From positions 23,268-87,267 of the forward strand of contig JAEEWS010000007.1 of the NCBI GenBank assembly GCA_016287765.1: a stretch of DNA of 64,000 bases, given 5' to 3'. Made by a program: the position numbers and the translations under genes. Of the stretch, positions 54,691 to 63,479 are shown in pieces; the stretch's first letter is position 1; every line of letters starts with the position of its first letter. The notes under the pieces are model-generated. The model saw nothing but the letters and a program-made list of their open reading frames with translations, searched no databases and had not been told where the DNA came from. This DNA is from Lachnospiraceae bacterium. GTDB taxonomy: Bacteria > Bacillota_A > Clostridia > Lachnospirales > Lachnospiraceae.

Positions 54691-55245
54691 TCATACTGTC
54701 ATGATTTCTTTTTCTTTAGCATCTGCCATCTTATCGATCTCAGCAATGCGCTTATCAGTAGCTTTCTGGATCTCATCCTCTATGGTCTTCTCTTCGTCTT
54801 CCGAAATTTCAGAATTCTTACCCATTTTTTTGATAACATCCATGGCATCACGACGGATATTTCTTACAGCAACTTTGGAATTTTCAGCACTCTTTCTGAT
54901 ATCCTTGGCAAGAGACTTTCTGCGTTCCTCGGTAAGTTCCGGGAAAACAAGTCTGATGACTTTACCGTCATTATTGGGAGTAATACCGAGTTCAGAAGCC
55001 ATGATAGCTTTTTCGATCTCTTTGATCATCTTGGACTCCCAGGGCTGGATCTGGATGATCCTTGCTTCGGGAACGGAAACGTTAGCCACGCCCTGAATGG
55101 AAGTGGGAGTTCCGTAATAGTCAACTTTGATCTTGTCAAGAAGATGAGGATTTGCACGTCCGGCTCTTATGGAAGCAAAATCTTCAGCCAGAACAGCTAT
55201 GGTCTTTTCCATTTTTTCATCGTAAGGTTTAATCTTATCGTTCAT
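54691..55245 (-). CDS. frr: Ribosome recycling factor
   Basis: Frr splits post-termination ribosomes with EF-G. I use the ATG at 55245 (MNDKIKPYDEKM), six bases after GGAG, giving 184 residues, the normal length. An ATG four codons upstream lacks a ribosome site. Conserved stretches are ASIRAGRANPHLLDKI, PWESKMIKEIEKAI and RIAEIDKMADAKEKEIM. It follows pyrH as in Bacillus. Confidence 0.96.
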   Translation of the reverse strand: MNDKIKPYDEKMEKTIAVLAEDFASIRAGRANPHLLDKIKVDYYGTPTSIQGVANVSVPEARIIQIQPWESKMIKEIEKAIMASELGITPNNDGKVIRLVFPELTEERRKSLAKDIRKSAENSKVAVRNIRRDAMDVIKKMGKNSEISEDEEKTIEDEIQKATDKRIAEIDKMADAKEKEIMTV

Positions 55246-55259
55246 AGTCTTCTCCATTC

Positions 55260-55277
55260 GTTTGCTTTAAAGCAAAC
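55260..55277. repeat. 18-bp perfect palindrome before frr
   Basis: GTTTGCTTT (55260-55268) is followed directly by its complement AAAGCAAAC (55269-55277). It lies in the 54-nt pyrH-frr gap, 14 bases from the frr start. It may bind a dimer as DNA or fold in RNA. Confidence 0.5.
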
Positions 55278-55299
55278 CGACTTAATCTTTAATTTAAGG

Positions 55300-56007
55300 T
55301 TATTCTGCGGTGATCACTGTTCCGCTTGCTTTACCCACAGCGGCATTGTAAATTCCATCTTTTTCAAGCAGAGAAAAAATGAAAAGAGGCATCTTGTTTT
55401 CAAGACAGAGAACTGCGGCTGTCATATCAATAACACCCAGTTTATCGTCTATGATGGTATTGATCGCCATCTTGTCATATTTCTTCGCGGCAGGATTTAA
55501 ATTGGGATCGCTGTCATATACTCCGTCCACAGCTTTAGCCATAAGGATCATTTCGCAATTTAATTCGATTGCTCTGAGCGCTGTGGCTGAATCTGTTGAG
55601 AAGTAAGGATGACCTGTACCGCCTGCCAGGAATACGACTTTACCGTTCTCAAGGTCATTTACCGCATTGTCCTTTGAAAACAGAGATGTCATACTGCCGC
55701 ATGCGAAAGGTGTATATATGCTTGTGCCGAGACCCAGGTAACGGAAAATATCACTGACATAAATGCAATTCATAACAGTGGCAAGCATACCTATCTGATC
55801 TGCTTTTACTCTGTCAATGGTCTCGCTCTTTCGTCCTCTCCAGAAGTTTCCTCCACCGATAACAATAGCGACCTGTACGCCTTCTTCCACAAGTTTTTTA
55901 ACCTGTTCACCCACCATAATGCAGGTGTTTTCGTCAAAACCCGTTTTCTTATCTCCTGCAAGAGCTTCGCCGCTTAATTTTAAAAGTATTCTTTTGTATT
56001 TAGCCAT
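55300..56007 (-). CDS. pyrH: UMP kinase
   Basis: PyrH phosphorylates UMP to UDP. The 235-residue protein has the amino-acid-kinase start KRILLKLSGEALAG, VAIVIGGGNFWRGR (about 46-59), FLAGGTGHPYFSTDSATALRA (split at about 128-148) and the C-terminal GTVITAE. The rpsB and tsf genes that usually precede pyrH are absent; a bactofilin gene takes that place. Confidence 0.96.
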   Translation of the reverse strand: MAKYKRILLKLSGEALAGDKKTGFDENTCIMVGEQVKKLVEEGVQVAIVIGGGNFWRGRKSETIDRVKADQIGMLATVMNCIYVSDIFRYLGLGTSIYTPFACGSMTSLFSKDNAVNDLENGKVVFLAGGTGHPYFSTDSATALRAIELNCEMILMAKAVDGVYDSDPNLNPAAKKYDKMAINTIIDDKLGVIDMTAAVLCLENKMPLFIFSLLEKDGIYNAAVGKASGTVITAE

Positions 56008-56022
56008 TTATAATATCCTGTC

Positions 56023-56727
56023 TTATTCAAAAATAGAATCAACATCAAGCTCTGCATAGGAAAGTGAGCAGAAACCGTCAAGAACGGCACCGTTGTTCAT
56101 CTGAACGGATTTAGCCTTGATATTACCCTTAATGATAGCTGTTGAGTCGAGGACCACAGGTCCGTTAACATCCACTTCACCCTTTACAGCACCTGCAAGT
56201 ACGGCTGAAGATGCGCTGATGTCTCCGATAACGATGGTTCCCTGGCTGATCTTAACGGTACCCTCACAGGTAATAGAACCGTCAAGTCTGTCAGTATTTA
56301 CAAATACTTCTGAAGCAACCGAATTTCCCGTAACCTTACCGGAAATAGTCAGCTTACCGAGGCATTCGATATCACCGTTGATGGTTCCCATAACATCCAA
56401 AGAACAGTCGGAAATAATGGAGCCGTTGATAGTAGTACCTTTAGTGATAAGAGTAGTCTGTGTAGTATCTGCAGATGCTCCGTCGCTCTCACCCTTAGAA
56501 CGTCTTTCCGCAACATCGGGAACAGTTCTTGTACTTTCAACCTTTTCTTCTTTCTTCTTGGATTTTTTACCGTTATCTTCCTCTGAATCCTCTAATATGG
56601 ATTCAAGCAGTTCCGTATCGATATCGGCTGCATCCACTTCCTCATCCTGAACATCAAAAAGATTGTTCTCGGACACTTCGGTTTTCTCATTGTCAAGCTG
56701 ATTCTTAGCATCATTAAATAAGCCCAT
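56023..56727 (-). CDS. Bactofilin-family cytoskeletal protein
   Basis: Bactofilins polymerise without nucleotide and organise envelope synthesis. The 234-residue protein has an acidic N-terminal tail of about 90 residues, then a right-handed beta-helix of six-residue repeats (TLITKGTTINGSIISD, DVMGTINGDIECLGKL, VNGPVVLDSTAIIKGNI), about residues 92-215. No membrane segment is present. It has its own promoter and precedes pyrH by 15 nt, so it may lead the pyrH-frr transcript. Confidence 0.9.
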   Translation of the reverse strand: MGLFNDAKNQLDNEKTEVSENNLFDVQDEEVDAADIDTELLESILEDSEEDNGKKSKKKEEKVESTRTVPDVAERRSKGESDGASADTTQTTLITKGTTINGSIISDCSLDVMGTINGDIECLGKLTISGKVTGNSVASEVFVNTDRLDGSITCEGTVKISQGTIVIGDISASSAVLAGAVKGEVDVNGPVVLDSTAIIKGNIKAKSVQMNNGAVLDGFCSLSYAELDVDSIFE

Positions 56728-56850
56728 AGATACCTCCCATTAAATTTTTATATGATGGTAAAAGTAAAGGCTCTTTAAACTTTGTTAGGGTTTAGTGATT
56801 TTAGCTGTGTAAAAAAAGAAACCTCTGACTCCGACATCATGATTATTTGT

Positions 56851-56879
56851 ATAATAGCACATTATAATAATTTTGAAAA
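56851..56879 (-). promoter_or_regulatory. Extended -10 promoter of the bactofilin gene
   Basis: TTTTCA (56874-56879), a 17-base spacer and TGCTATTAT (hexamer 56851-56856) lie on the minus strand. The upstream sequence is very A/T-rich. The leader would be about 117 nt. Confidence 0.55.
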
Positions 56880-56902
56880 CAAAAAAATATAGACAGCATA
56901 AC

Positions 56903-56940
56903 AAAAAAAATAAAGAACGGACGCAAATCCGCTCTTTATT
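56903..56940 (-). terminator. Rho-independent terminator after oadA
   Basis: AATAAAGA (56909-56916) pairs with TCTTTATT (56933-56940), and an inner CGGA/TCCG adds four pairs past one mismatch. Six or more Ts follow on the minus strand. It closes the decarboxylase operon. Confidence 0.85.
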
Positions 56941-56968
56941 AATTCTAAATTTAATTTTTACAGATGGA

Positions 56969-58417
56969 TCATTTAAAAGCATCTGCAGCAACGGTAACAT
57001 TTATACTTCTGTCATTACCTTCGGGAGCCTTGGGTTCTTTATCAAAATCAGGGTTCTCCTGCTTTGCTTTACGATACTTAAAGAATTCTGTAGCAACCTG
57101 AGGGAACAATGCATAGGAAAGTACATCCTCATCCTGCTGGATCCATTCTTTACACTCCTCGCGGAACTTATCCAACTGGGGAGGAATGAGATCTGCCGGA
57201 CGGCAGGTAATGGGCTCCGCATCTCCGATAGCTTTTTTCTGTACTTCCTTGTTGAAAGGCTTAACAGTCTTACCGAATTCTCCTGCAAGTATCTTTTTGG
57301 ACTCCTTGGTGATCATCTTGTAACGTTCACCTGAAAGTACATTGAGAACTGCCTGAGTGCCCACGATCTGAGATGAAGGTGTAACAAGAGGCGGCTCACC
57401 GAAATCCTTTCTTACATTGGGGATCTCTTTAAGAACTGCTTCGTACTTATCCTCAGCATGTGCTTCCTTAAGCTGTGATACAAGGTTGGAAAGCATACCG
57501 CCGGGAACCTGATAAAGAAGTGTCTTGATATTTACGCCCAAAACCTTGGGATTCAAGAGGCCGTTCTTAAGCACTTCCTCTCTGTAAGGTCTGAAGTAAT
57601 CGGCGATCTCTGCCAGAAGGTTCTGGTCATAGCCTGTATCGTAAGGTGTACCCTTGAAGGTCTCAACCATTACTTCCGTAGCAGGCTGTGCAGTACCCAT
57701 TGAAAGAGGGCTCATAGCGCAGTCGATAACATCAGCGCCTGCTTCAACAGCCTTAAGATAGGTCATGGAAGCAACACCCGATGTGTAATGTGTGTGCATC
57801 TGCAACGGGATCTTGGAACCGTTCTTAAGGGCGGTAACCAGCTCTGTTGCAGCATAAGGAACAAGAAGGCCGGCCATATCCTTGATACAGATGGAATCTG
57901 CACCGAGTTCTTCAACAGACTTGGCCATCTTCTCCCAATACTCCAGGGTATAAGCTTCACCGAGAGTATAGGAAAGAGCTATCTGTGCATGTGCTCCTTC
58001 CTTCTTTGCAGCCTTAACTGCCGTTTCAAGGTTACGGAGATCGTTAAAGCAGTCAAATATCCTGATGATATCGATACCGTTGGCAACGGACTTCTGAACG
58101 AAGTATTCAACCACATCATCGGAATAATGGTTATAGCCTAGGATGTTCTGTCCGCGGAAAAGCATCTGAAGCTTTGAATGAGGAAGTCCCTTTCTTAAAG
58201 CTCTGAGTCTTTCCCAAGGATCTTCCTTAAGGAATCTGAGACATGCATCAAATGTAGCGCCGCCCCAACATTCAATGGAGTGATAACCCACTTTGTCCAT
58301 CTTGTCCAGAATAGGGAGCATCTCGGATGTGGGCATTCTGGTAGCGATCAGGGACTGATGAGCGTCACGAAGTATTGTTTCGGTAATACCGATAGGTTTC
58401 TTTTTAATATCAGCCAT
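56969..58417 (-). CDS. oadA: Oxaloacetate decarboxylase alpha subunit-like carboxyltransferase
   Basis: The subunit moves CO2 from a carboxylated substrate to biotin. The 482-residue protein has the barrel start ETILRDAHQSLIATRM (about 12-27), SIECWGGATFDACLRFL (about 52-68), the metal-binding MHTHYTSG (about 207-214), and a C-terminal helical domain. The biotin domain that many OadA proteins carry is a separate gene here. Together with OadB and OadG this makes a sodium-pumping decarboxylase; oxaloacetate is the likely substrate from similarity. Confidence 0.9.
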   Translation of the reverse strand: MADIKKKPIGITETILRDAHQSLIATRMPTSEMLPILDKMDKVGYHSIECWGGATFDACLRFLKEDPWERLRALRKGLPHSKLQMLFRGQNILGYNHYSDDVVEYFVQKSVANGIDIIRIFDCFNDLRNLETAVKAAKKEGAHAQIALSYTLGEAYTLEYWEKMAKSVEELGADSICIKDMAGLLVPYAATELVTALKNGSKIPLQMHTHYTSGVASMTYLKAVEAGADVIDCAMSPLSMGTAQPATEVMVETFKGTPYDTGYDQNLLAEIADYFRPYREEVLKNGLLNPKVLGVNIKTLLYQVPGGMLSNLVSQLKEAHAEDKYEAVLKEIPNVRKDFGEPPLVTPSSQIVGTQAVLNVLSGERYKMITKESKKILAGEFGKTVKPFNKEVQKKAIGDAEPITCRPADLIPPQLDKFREECKEWIQQDEDVLSYALFPQVATEFFKYRKAKQENPDFDKEPKAPEGNDRSINVTVAADAFK

Positions 58418-58439
58418 AATTTTATACCCTTTCTATAGA

Positions 58440-59597
58440 TCAAACTCCGAAAATAGCCATGAATACACCGGCTGCTACTGCTGTTCCGATAACGCCTGCA
58501 ACGTTGGGTCCCATAGCGTGCATGAGAAGGAAGTTTGTAGGATCCTCTTTTGCACCGACTTTCTGAGATACACGTGCTGCCATGGGAACTGCAGAAACAC
58601 CTGCGGAACCGATCAAAGGATTTATCTTACCATGTGTAAGCTTGCACATAAGTTTTCCGAGAAGAACACCGCCTGTTGTACCAAAGGCAAAAGCAACAAG
58701 TCCGAGAACAACGATCTTGATGGTTGTCCACTGAAGGAAGTTCTCTGCACTGGTGGATGCACCTACTGATGTACCGAGCATGATAACAACGATGTACATA
58801 AGTGCATTCTGAGCAGTTTCGGAAAGCTGCTTTGTAACTCCGCACTCCTTGAAAAGGTTACCCAGCATGAGCATACCTACGAGAGGAGCTGTAGAAGGAA
58901 GCAGGAAACATACAACGATGGTTACGATGATAGGGAAAAGGATCTTTTCAAGCTTGGAAACGGGACGAAGCTGTTCCATCTTGATCTTTCTCTCTTCTTT
59001 TGTTGTAAGGGCCCTCATGATAGGAGGCTGAATGATGGGAACCAGTGACATATAGCTGTAGGCTGCAACCGCGATGGGCCCCATAAGGTCTGTCTGACCA
59101 AGCTTACCTGCAAGGAAAATGGATGTGGGGCCGTCTGCTCCACCAATGATGGAAATAGCTGCAGCTGCCTCTCCGTTAAATCCGAGAAGGATCGCAAGAA
59201 GATAAGCTACAAAGATACCCAGCTGAGCTGCCGCTCCGAGAAGGAAACTTCTGGGATTGGCGATCAGGGGTCCGAAGTCTGTGGATGCACCAACTCCAAG
59301 GAAGATAAGAGAAGGGAAAATGGACCATTCATCCAGTTTAAAGAAATAATAAAGCAATCCGCCTGCAGATTCGATACCTGTAACAGGGTCTACCGAAGGA
59401 GCCGCCATGATGGACGGATACATGTTTACCAATAACATACCGAATGCGATCGGTACAAGAAGTAAGGGCTCAAACTTCCACTTGATACCAAGATAAAGGA
59501 AAACAAGAGCCACAAGGATCATGACATAATTGCCCCAATAAAGGTTGGCAAATCCTGTCTGTTCCCATAAGTTCAATAAGGTCTCACCAATATTCAT
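58440..59597 (-). CDS. oadB: Sodium ion-translocating decarboxylase beta subunit
   Basis: OadB decarboxylates carboxybiotin and exports Na+. The 385-residue protein has about nine membrane segments and the family motifs LGVGASTDFGPLIANPRSF (about 100-118), IIGGADGPTSIF (about 150-161) and NPLIGSAGVSAVPMAARV near the C-terminus. It lies between the biotin carrier gene and oadA. Confidence 0.95.
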   Translation of the reverse strand: MNIGETLLNLWEQTGFANLYWGNYVMILVALVFLYLGIKWKFEPLLLVPIAFGMLLVNMYPSIMAAPSVDPVTGIESAGGLLYYFFKLDEWSIFPSLIFLGVGASTDFGPLIANPRSFLLGAAAQLGIFVAYLLAILLGFNGEAAAAISIIGGADGPTSIFLAGKLGQTDLMGPIAVAAYSYMSLVPIIQPPIMRALTTKEERKIKMEQLRPVSKLEKILFPIIVTIVVCFLLPSTAPLVGMLMLGNLFKECGVTKQLSETAQNALMYIVVIMLGTSVGASTSAENFLQWTTIKIVVLGLVAFAFGTTGGVLLGKLMCKLTHGKINPLIGSAGVSAVPMAARVSQKVGAKEDPTNFLLMHAMGPNVAGVIGTAVAAGVFMAIFGV

Positions 59598-59614
59598 GAA
59601 GATTACCCCTTTTC

Positions 59615-59962
59615 TTAGTTAAGTGTAACGATTACAGTTCCTGCTTCTACCTGGTCATTAACCTGGCAATTGATGGAAGCAATGGTTCCGTCCTGAGGAG
59701 CGGTAAGTTCGTTTTCCATCTTCATTGCTTCGAATGTAAGGATAACCTGTCCCTTGGTAACCTTAGTACCTGCAGATAAATTAATGCCTGTGATCTTTCC
59801 GGGCATAGGCATGGAAATGGCAACTGCGCCCTGAGCTCCTGCGGGAGCTGCTGCCTTGGGTGCTGCTGCGGGAGCTGCTGCCTGAGCAACATTGCTTCCG
59901 TTACCTTCTTCTACTGTTACGGCATATTTATTTCCGTTAATTGTAATAGTATAATTTTTCAT
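59615..59962 (-). CDS. Biotin carboxyl carrier protein of the decarboxylase
   Basis: The 115-residue protein starts MKNYTITINGNKYAVTVEEG, has an Ala/Pro-rich linker (about 27-45), and a C-terminal biotinyl domain with the modified lysine in EAMKMENE (about 77-84). It carries CO2 between OadA and OadB. GGAGG stands upstream of the ATG. Confidence 0.95.
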   Translation of the reverse strand: MKNYTITINGNKYAVTVEEGNGSNVAQAAAPAAAPKAAAPAGAQGAVAISMPMPGKITGINLSAGTKVTKGQVILTFEAMKMENELTAPQDGTIASINCQVNDQVEAGTVIVTLN

Positions 59963-60051
59963 TTTAAAAATCCTCCGTTAATAAGCATGAATCTCATGAT
60001 CCGATGCCGGTGAAATGTTTTCCGACTGTAGGAGCCGGTAAATGATAACTT

Positions 60052-60067
60052 GCGCATTTATATGCGC
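60052..60067 (-). other. Hairpin in the 142-nt gap between oadG and the biotin carrier gene
   Basis: GCGCAT (60052-60057) pairs with ATGCGC (60062-60067) around a 4-nt loop. The gap (59963-60104) holds no open frame I can support. The hairpin has no T-run after it and may stabilise or process the mRNA. Confidence 0.45.
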
Positions 60068-60104
60068 CATGATCCGAAAAGAAAAACTGCCGGATCGGTC
60101 AATA

Positions 60105-60452
60105 CTACGAAATCTTCTTTACGGAACGGACTACAATGCCGTCTTTGAAGAAATTACCGCGGGATTCCTCATACTCGCTGATGGCTGCGGTAATAATGGC
60201 AACAAGCTCAAAATTGTCGATATTAAGCTCATTTCCGGACTGCTGTGCTGCAACTGCGGGTGCCTTGGCTGCAGTCTTGGTTTCATTACTCTTATCCAAC
60301 TTTCCGATATACTTGAAAAGTGAAATGATGAAGCTGATGAAAACCAATGCTGTAAATACAATGCACAGGCCCACAATCGTGTTGACACCGGCATCGGCAA
60401 GAGGACCTTTAACGCCTTCCCACCATGTCGAAGCTGCAAATACTCCTGTCAT
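60105..60452 (-). CDS. oadG: Oxaloacetate decarboxylase gamma subunit-like protein
   Basis: OadG is a small one-span membrane protein that assembles the decarboxylase. The 115-residue protein has one hydrophobic segment (about 23-45, IVGLCIVFTALVFISFIISLF split), then a polar Ala/Lys linker and a conserved short helix (ELVAIITAAISEYE, about 80-93). It is the first gene of the operon; AGGAGG precedes the ATG. Confidence 0.88.
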   Translation of the reverse strand: MTGVFAASTWWEGVKGPLADAGVNTIVGLCIVFTALVFISFIISLFKYIGKLDKSNETKTAAKAPAVAAQQSGNELNIDNFELVAIITAAISEYEESRGNFFKDGIVVRSVKKIS

Positions 60453-60480
60453 ATCTACGTGCCTCCTGTTTATTCTTTTA

Positions 60481-60525
60481 CGGGTTTTCAGATTGTCAAA
60501 ACATCCACAATTTATAGAAAACCCG
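60481..60525 (-). other. Leader hairpin of the oad operon
   Basis: CGGGTTTTC (60481-60489) pairs with GAAAACCCG (60517-60525), with an inner ATTGT/ACAAT stem (60492-60496, 60507-60511). It lies in the transcript leader, 28 nt before oadG. The AAAAG that follows on the minus strand rules out a simple terminator. Confidence 0.6.
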
Positions 60526-60542
60526 ATTTTCTCGCAATTATA

Positions 60543-60571
60543 ATAATATCACACATAGTAAGGAAATACAA
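60543..60571 (-). promoter_or_regulatory. Promoter of the oad operon
   Basis: TTGTAT (60566-60571), a 17-base spacer and TATTAT (60543-60548) lie on the minus strand, followed directly by TATAAT, which may serve as an alternative -10. Confidence 0.65.
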
Positions 60572-60627
60572 GTAATAAAACCTTAAATAACTATGTAATT
60601 ATAGTGGTTTTAGCCTGGTAATAATCG

Positions 60628-60663
60628 AAAAAAATAAGACCGCGATCAAAATTCACGGTCTTA
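60628..60663 (-). terminator. Rho-independent terminator after recX
   Basis: TAAGACCG (60635-60642) pairs with CGGTCTTA (60656-60663) around a 13-nt loop, followed on the minus strand by seven Ts. Confidence 0.88.
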
Positions 60664-60691
60664 TATGATCCATTTTACAAAAATCAAAACA

Positions 60692-61324
60692 TTACTCAAA
60701 GTTTTCAAGCTTAAGGGCTTTGGAGATCACATCGGATCTGAAACCTTTTCTGTAAAATTTTGCGGCCAGTTTCTGCTTTTCTTTAAAATCCAAAGCTGCT
60801 ATCCTGTCAGGTGTCAGGCTCATCTTTTTAAGTAGATAGATAACAGCCTTAAGCTCAGGATCCCGTCCCTCGGGATCATCCTCATCTTTAACATAGTACT
60901 CTTCTAGGGCCCGCTCGGCTGTTTCTTCGGAGATCCCGCGTTTTTTTAACATAAACCTGATCTCAGCCTTGCTCTTTGCTTCTTTGTTTGCTCTTATGAG
61001 ATTCTCTGCCAGTCTGTTATCGTCAAGATAATGATACCCGTTAAGAAAGGTGAATATCTTTTCGATGATCGAAGAGTTGTAACCGTCTTCCTCTAACTTT
61101 TCCTTAAGTGCTTTCACGGAATAGTCTTTCTTGATAAGAAGGTTCATGGCCCGCTTTTTTCCGTAGGACGTCATCTCGGAAACAAGAGTATCATACTCTT
61201 CTTCCTTCATCTCCGAATCGCTGCCCTTGTACATTCCCTTATATACAACCAAAAAGCTTTCATCATCAAATATTATTCTGGTCTTTGCCTTGGAGAATTC
61301 AGTTATTCCGGCGATCTTCAGCAT
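60692..61324 (-). CDS. recX: RecA modulator RecX
   Basis: RecX binds RecA filaments and limits their activity. The 210-residue protein has a short N-terminal region and then the three helical repeats typical of RecX (KRAMNLLIKKDYSVKALKEKL, LDDNRLAENLIRANKEAKS split, RFMLKKRGISEETAERALEE). It starts 5 nt after the recA stop codon and ends before a strong terminator. Confidence 0.93.
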   Translation of the reverse strand: MLKIAGITEFSKAKTRIIFDDESFLVVYKGMYKGSDSEMKEEEYDTLVSEMTSYGKKRAMNLLIKKDYSVKALKEKLEEDGYNSSIIEKIFTFLNGYHYLDDNRLAENLIRANKEAKSKAEIRFMLKKRGISEETAERALEEYYVKDEDDPEGRDPELKAVIYLLKKMSLTPDRIAALDFKEKQKLAAKFYRKGFRSDVISKALKLENFE

Positions 61325-61329
61325 ATATG

Positions 61330-62355
61330 CTACTTATCCTCTGCCTTGGTTACAGGTGCGAGAGGAGCAAAGCCGTACTTCTCACGTACCTTGTTTTCAA
61401 CTTCTCTCAATACTTCAGGTCTTTCTTCAAGGTAGTTCTTAACATTCTCCCTGCCCTGACCGATCTTCTCGTCGTTATAAGAGAACCATGCACCGCTTTT
61501 AACGATGATATTCTCATCCGTTGCGAGATCAAGAATATCTCCCGTTTTTGAAATACCTTTACCGAACATGATGTCGAATTCCGCTTCTTTGAAGGGTGGA
61601 GCCACCTTATTCTTAACGATTTTGATCTTTGTCCTGTTACCGATCACATCGCCGCCGGCCTTAATGGACTCGATACGTCTTACATCCATTCTTATGGAAG
61701 CATAGAACTTAAGAGCACGTCCGCCTGTGGTGGTCTCGGGATTACCGAACATAACACCCAGTTTTTCACGAAGCTGGTTGATAAAGATAACAACACAATT
61801 GGATCTGCTGATGGCTGCAGTGAGTTTTCTTAAAGCCTGGGACATGAGTCTTGCCTGAAGTCCCATATGGGAATCTCCCATGTCTCCTTCGATCTCGGCC
61901 TTAGGAACGAGAGCCGCAACAGAGTCAACGATAATGATATCCACAGCACCTGAACGCACCATGGTCTCGGTGATCTCAAGTGCCTGTTCCCCGTTATCCG
62001 GCTGTGAAATATAGAGATTGTCTATATCCACACCGATATTCTTTGCATATACCGGATCAAGTGCATGCTCGGCGTCTATGAAGCCCGCGATACCGCCCAG
62101 TTTCTGAACTTCAGCTACCATATGAAGAGCCACCGTGGTCTTACCTGAAGACTCGGGGCCGTAGATCTCGATTATCCTTCCCTTCGGAACGCCGCCGACT
62201 CCGAGTGCGATATCAAGAGAAAGTGAACCCGTGGGGATAGCTTCCACCTGCATTGATGCGGTGTCTCCCAATTTCATTACAGAGCCCTTGCCATAGGCTT
62301 TTTCGATCTGCGCAAGTGCAGAATCCAGGGCTTTCAATTTATCAGCATCTGCCAT
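61330..62355 (-). CDS. recA: Recombinase RecA
   Basis: RecA drives strand exchange and LexA cleavage. The 341-residue protein has Walker [10 protein letters not shown] (about 65-73), EHALDP, the [19 protein letters not shown] segment (split at about 140-160), L2 loop [10 protein letters not shown] (about 202-211), and an acidic short C-terminus. I see no GAAC-N4-GTTC type SOS box in its 105-nt leader. Confidence 0.98.
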   Translation of the reverse strand: MADADKLKALDSALAQIEKAYGKGSVMKLGDTASMQVEAIPTGSLSLDIALGVGGVPKGRIIEIYGPESSGKTTVALHMVAEVQKLGGIAGFIDAEHALDPVYAKNIGVDIDNLYISQPDNGEQALEITETMVRSGAVDIIIVDSVAALVPKAEIEGDMGDSHMGLQARLMSQALRKLTAAISRSNCVVIFINQLREKLGVMFGNPETTTGGRALKFYASIRMDVRRIESIKAGGDVIGNRTKIKIVKNKVAPPFKEAEFDIMFGKGISKTGDILDLATDENIIVKSGAWFSYNDEKIGQGRENVKNYLEERPEVLREVENKVREKYGFAPLAPVTKAEDK

Positions 62356-62465
62356 GATTAATATAGACTCCTTTACGTATTTTTTTTGATCAACTTATTC
62401 ATAGACAAACAATTTGGGTATCTCCCAATTAATTCTGATGTTTGTATGTGACTTTGGTACATATG

Positions 62466-62494
62466 ATTTTATCAAATCAAAGATTTTAATACAA
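62466..62494 (-). promoter_or_regulatory. Promoter of recA
   Basis: TTGTAT (62489-62494), a 17-base spacer and TAAAAT (62466-62471) lie on the minus strand. Transcription should start near 62459. The leader contains an inverted repeat TTGGG/CCCAA (around 62411-62425) whose role I cannot assign. Confidence 0.6.
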
Positions 62495-62501
62495 GGGAAA
62501 T

Positions 62502-62533
62502 AAAAAAATGGGATGTAGAAAATCACACCCCAT
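62502..62533 (-). terminator. Rho-independent terminator after ftsY
   Basis: ATGGGATGT (62508-62516) pairs with ACACCCCAT (62525-62533) with one G-T wobble around an 8-nt loop. Six Ts follow on the minus strand. It separates smc-ftsY from recA. Confidence 0.86.
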
Positions 62534-62579
62534 TTTTGTACAAATTGCACAAGATGTTTTTCTTTAAAAAAGGGTTGCA

Positions 62580-63446
62580 TTACCGCTCAAACAGCGAATT
62601 TACATAGCTGTCCGGGTCAAATTTTTTTAGACTGTCTATCTTCTCACCCAGTCCGATATACTTGACCGGAACGTTCAGTTCCGACTGTACCGCTATGGCT
62701 ATACCACCCTTGGCTGTACCCTCCAGCTTGGTAATGATGATACCCGTGACAGGAGCAACTTCATTAAATTCCTTAGCCTGAACCAACGCATTCTGTCCGG
62801 TGGTTCCGTCCAGCACCACAAGAGTCTCTCTCTTGCTTTCCGGATACTCTCTTGAAATGATCCTGTCGATCTTATTAAGTTCATCCATCAGGTTTTTCTT
62901 ATTCTGCAGTCTTCCTGCAGTATCCACCAAAAGCACATCGACTTTTCTGGCTTTTGCTGCATTAAGGCCGTCAAATACAACCGCTGCGGGGTCTGAGCCT
63001 TCGCTCTGGGCTATGATATCCACACCTGCTCTTCTTGCCCATTCCGCCAGCTGATCGATGGCAGCTGCTCTGAAGGTATCGGCAGCAACTATCAGCACTT
63101 TTTTACCCTCGGCCTTTAAGGAGGCTGCCAGCTTTCCGACGGAAGAAGTCTTGCCCACTCCGTTTACACCTATCATAAGGACTACAGAAGGACCTTTTTC
63201 AAAGTCATAGGCATCCTCGGGAACATGCATCTGTTCCTTTATGGAATCAATGAGCAGCTGTCTGCATTCATCCGGTTTATATATTTTTTTTTCTTTTACC
63301 TTTTGTCTGAGAGAAGAGATGATCTTTTCGGATGTGGAAATACCCACATCCGCCATGACAAGGTTTTCTTCTATCTCATCATAAAAATCATCGTCTATTA
63401 TCTCCGCTCCGGTAAATAAAGCGGCTATCCTTCTGAATATTCCCAT
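62580..63446 (-). CDS. ftsY: Signal recognition particle receptor FtsY
   Basis: FtsY receives SRP-ribosome complexes at the membrane. The 288-residue protein consists of the N and G domains only, as is usual in Gram-positives; the acidic A domain is absent. Motifs are GVNGVGKTSSVGKLA (about 94-108), DTAGRLQNKKNLMDEL (about 175-190), TKLEGTAKGG (about 240) and GLGEKIDSLKKFD near the end. It follows smc by 33 nt. Confidence 0.96.
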   Translation of the reverse strand: MGIFRRIAALFTGAEIIDDDFYDEIEENLVMADVGISTSEKIISSLRQKVKEKKIYKPDECRQLLIDSIKEQMHVPEDAYDFEKGPSVVLMIGVNGVGKTSSVGKLAASLKAEGKKVLIVAADTFRAAAIDQLAEWARRAGVDIIAQSEGSDPAAVVFDGLNAAKARKVDVLLVDTAGRLQNKKNLMDELNKIDRIISREYPESKRETLVVLDGTTGQNALVQAKEFNEVAPVTGIIITKLEGTAKGGIAIAVQSELNVPVKYIGLGEKIDSLKKFDPDSYVNSLFER

Positions 63447-63479
63447 AATCTTCCTTTGTATCCGACTTTCTGTCGGTTC

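Noticed and set aside
62356..62460. SOS (LexA) box in front of recA
   Set aside because: I searched the leader by eye for GAAC-N4-GTTC type sites and found none; the TTGGG/CCCAA repeat does not match.
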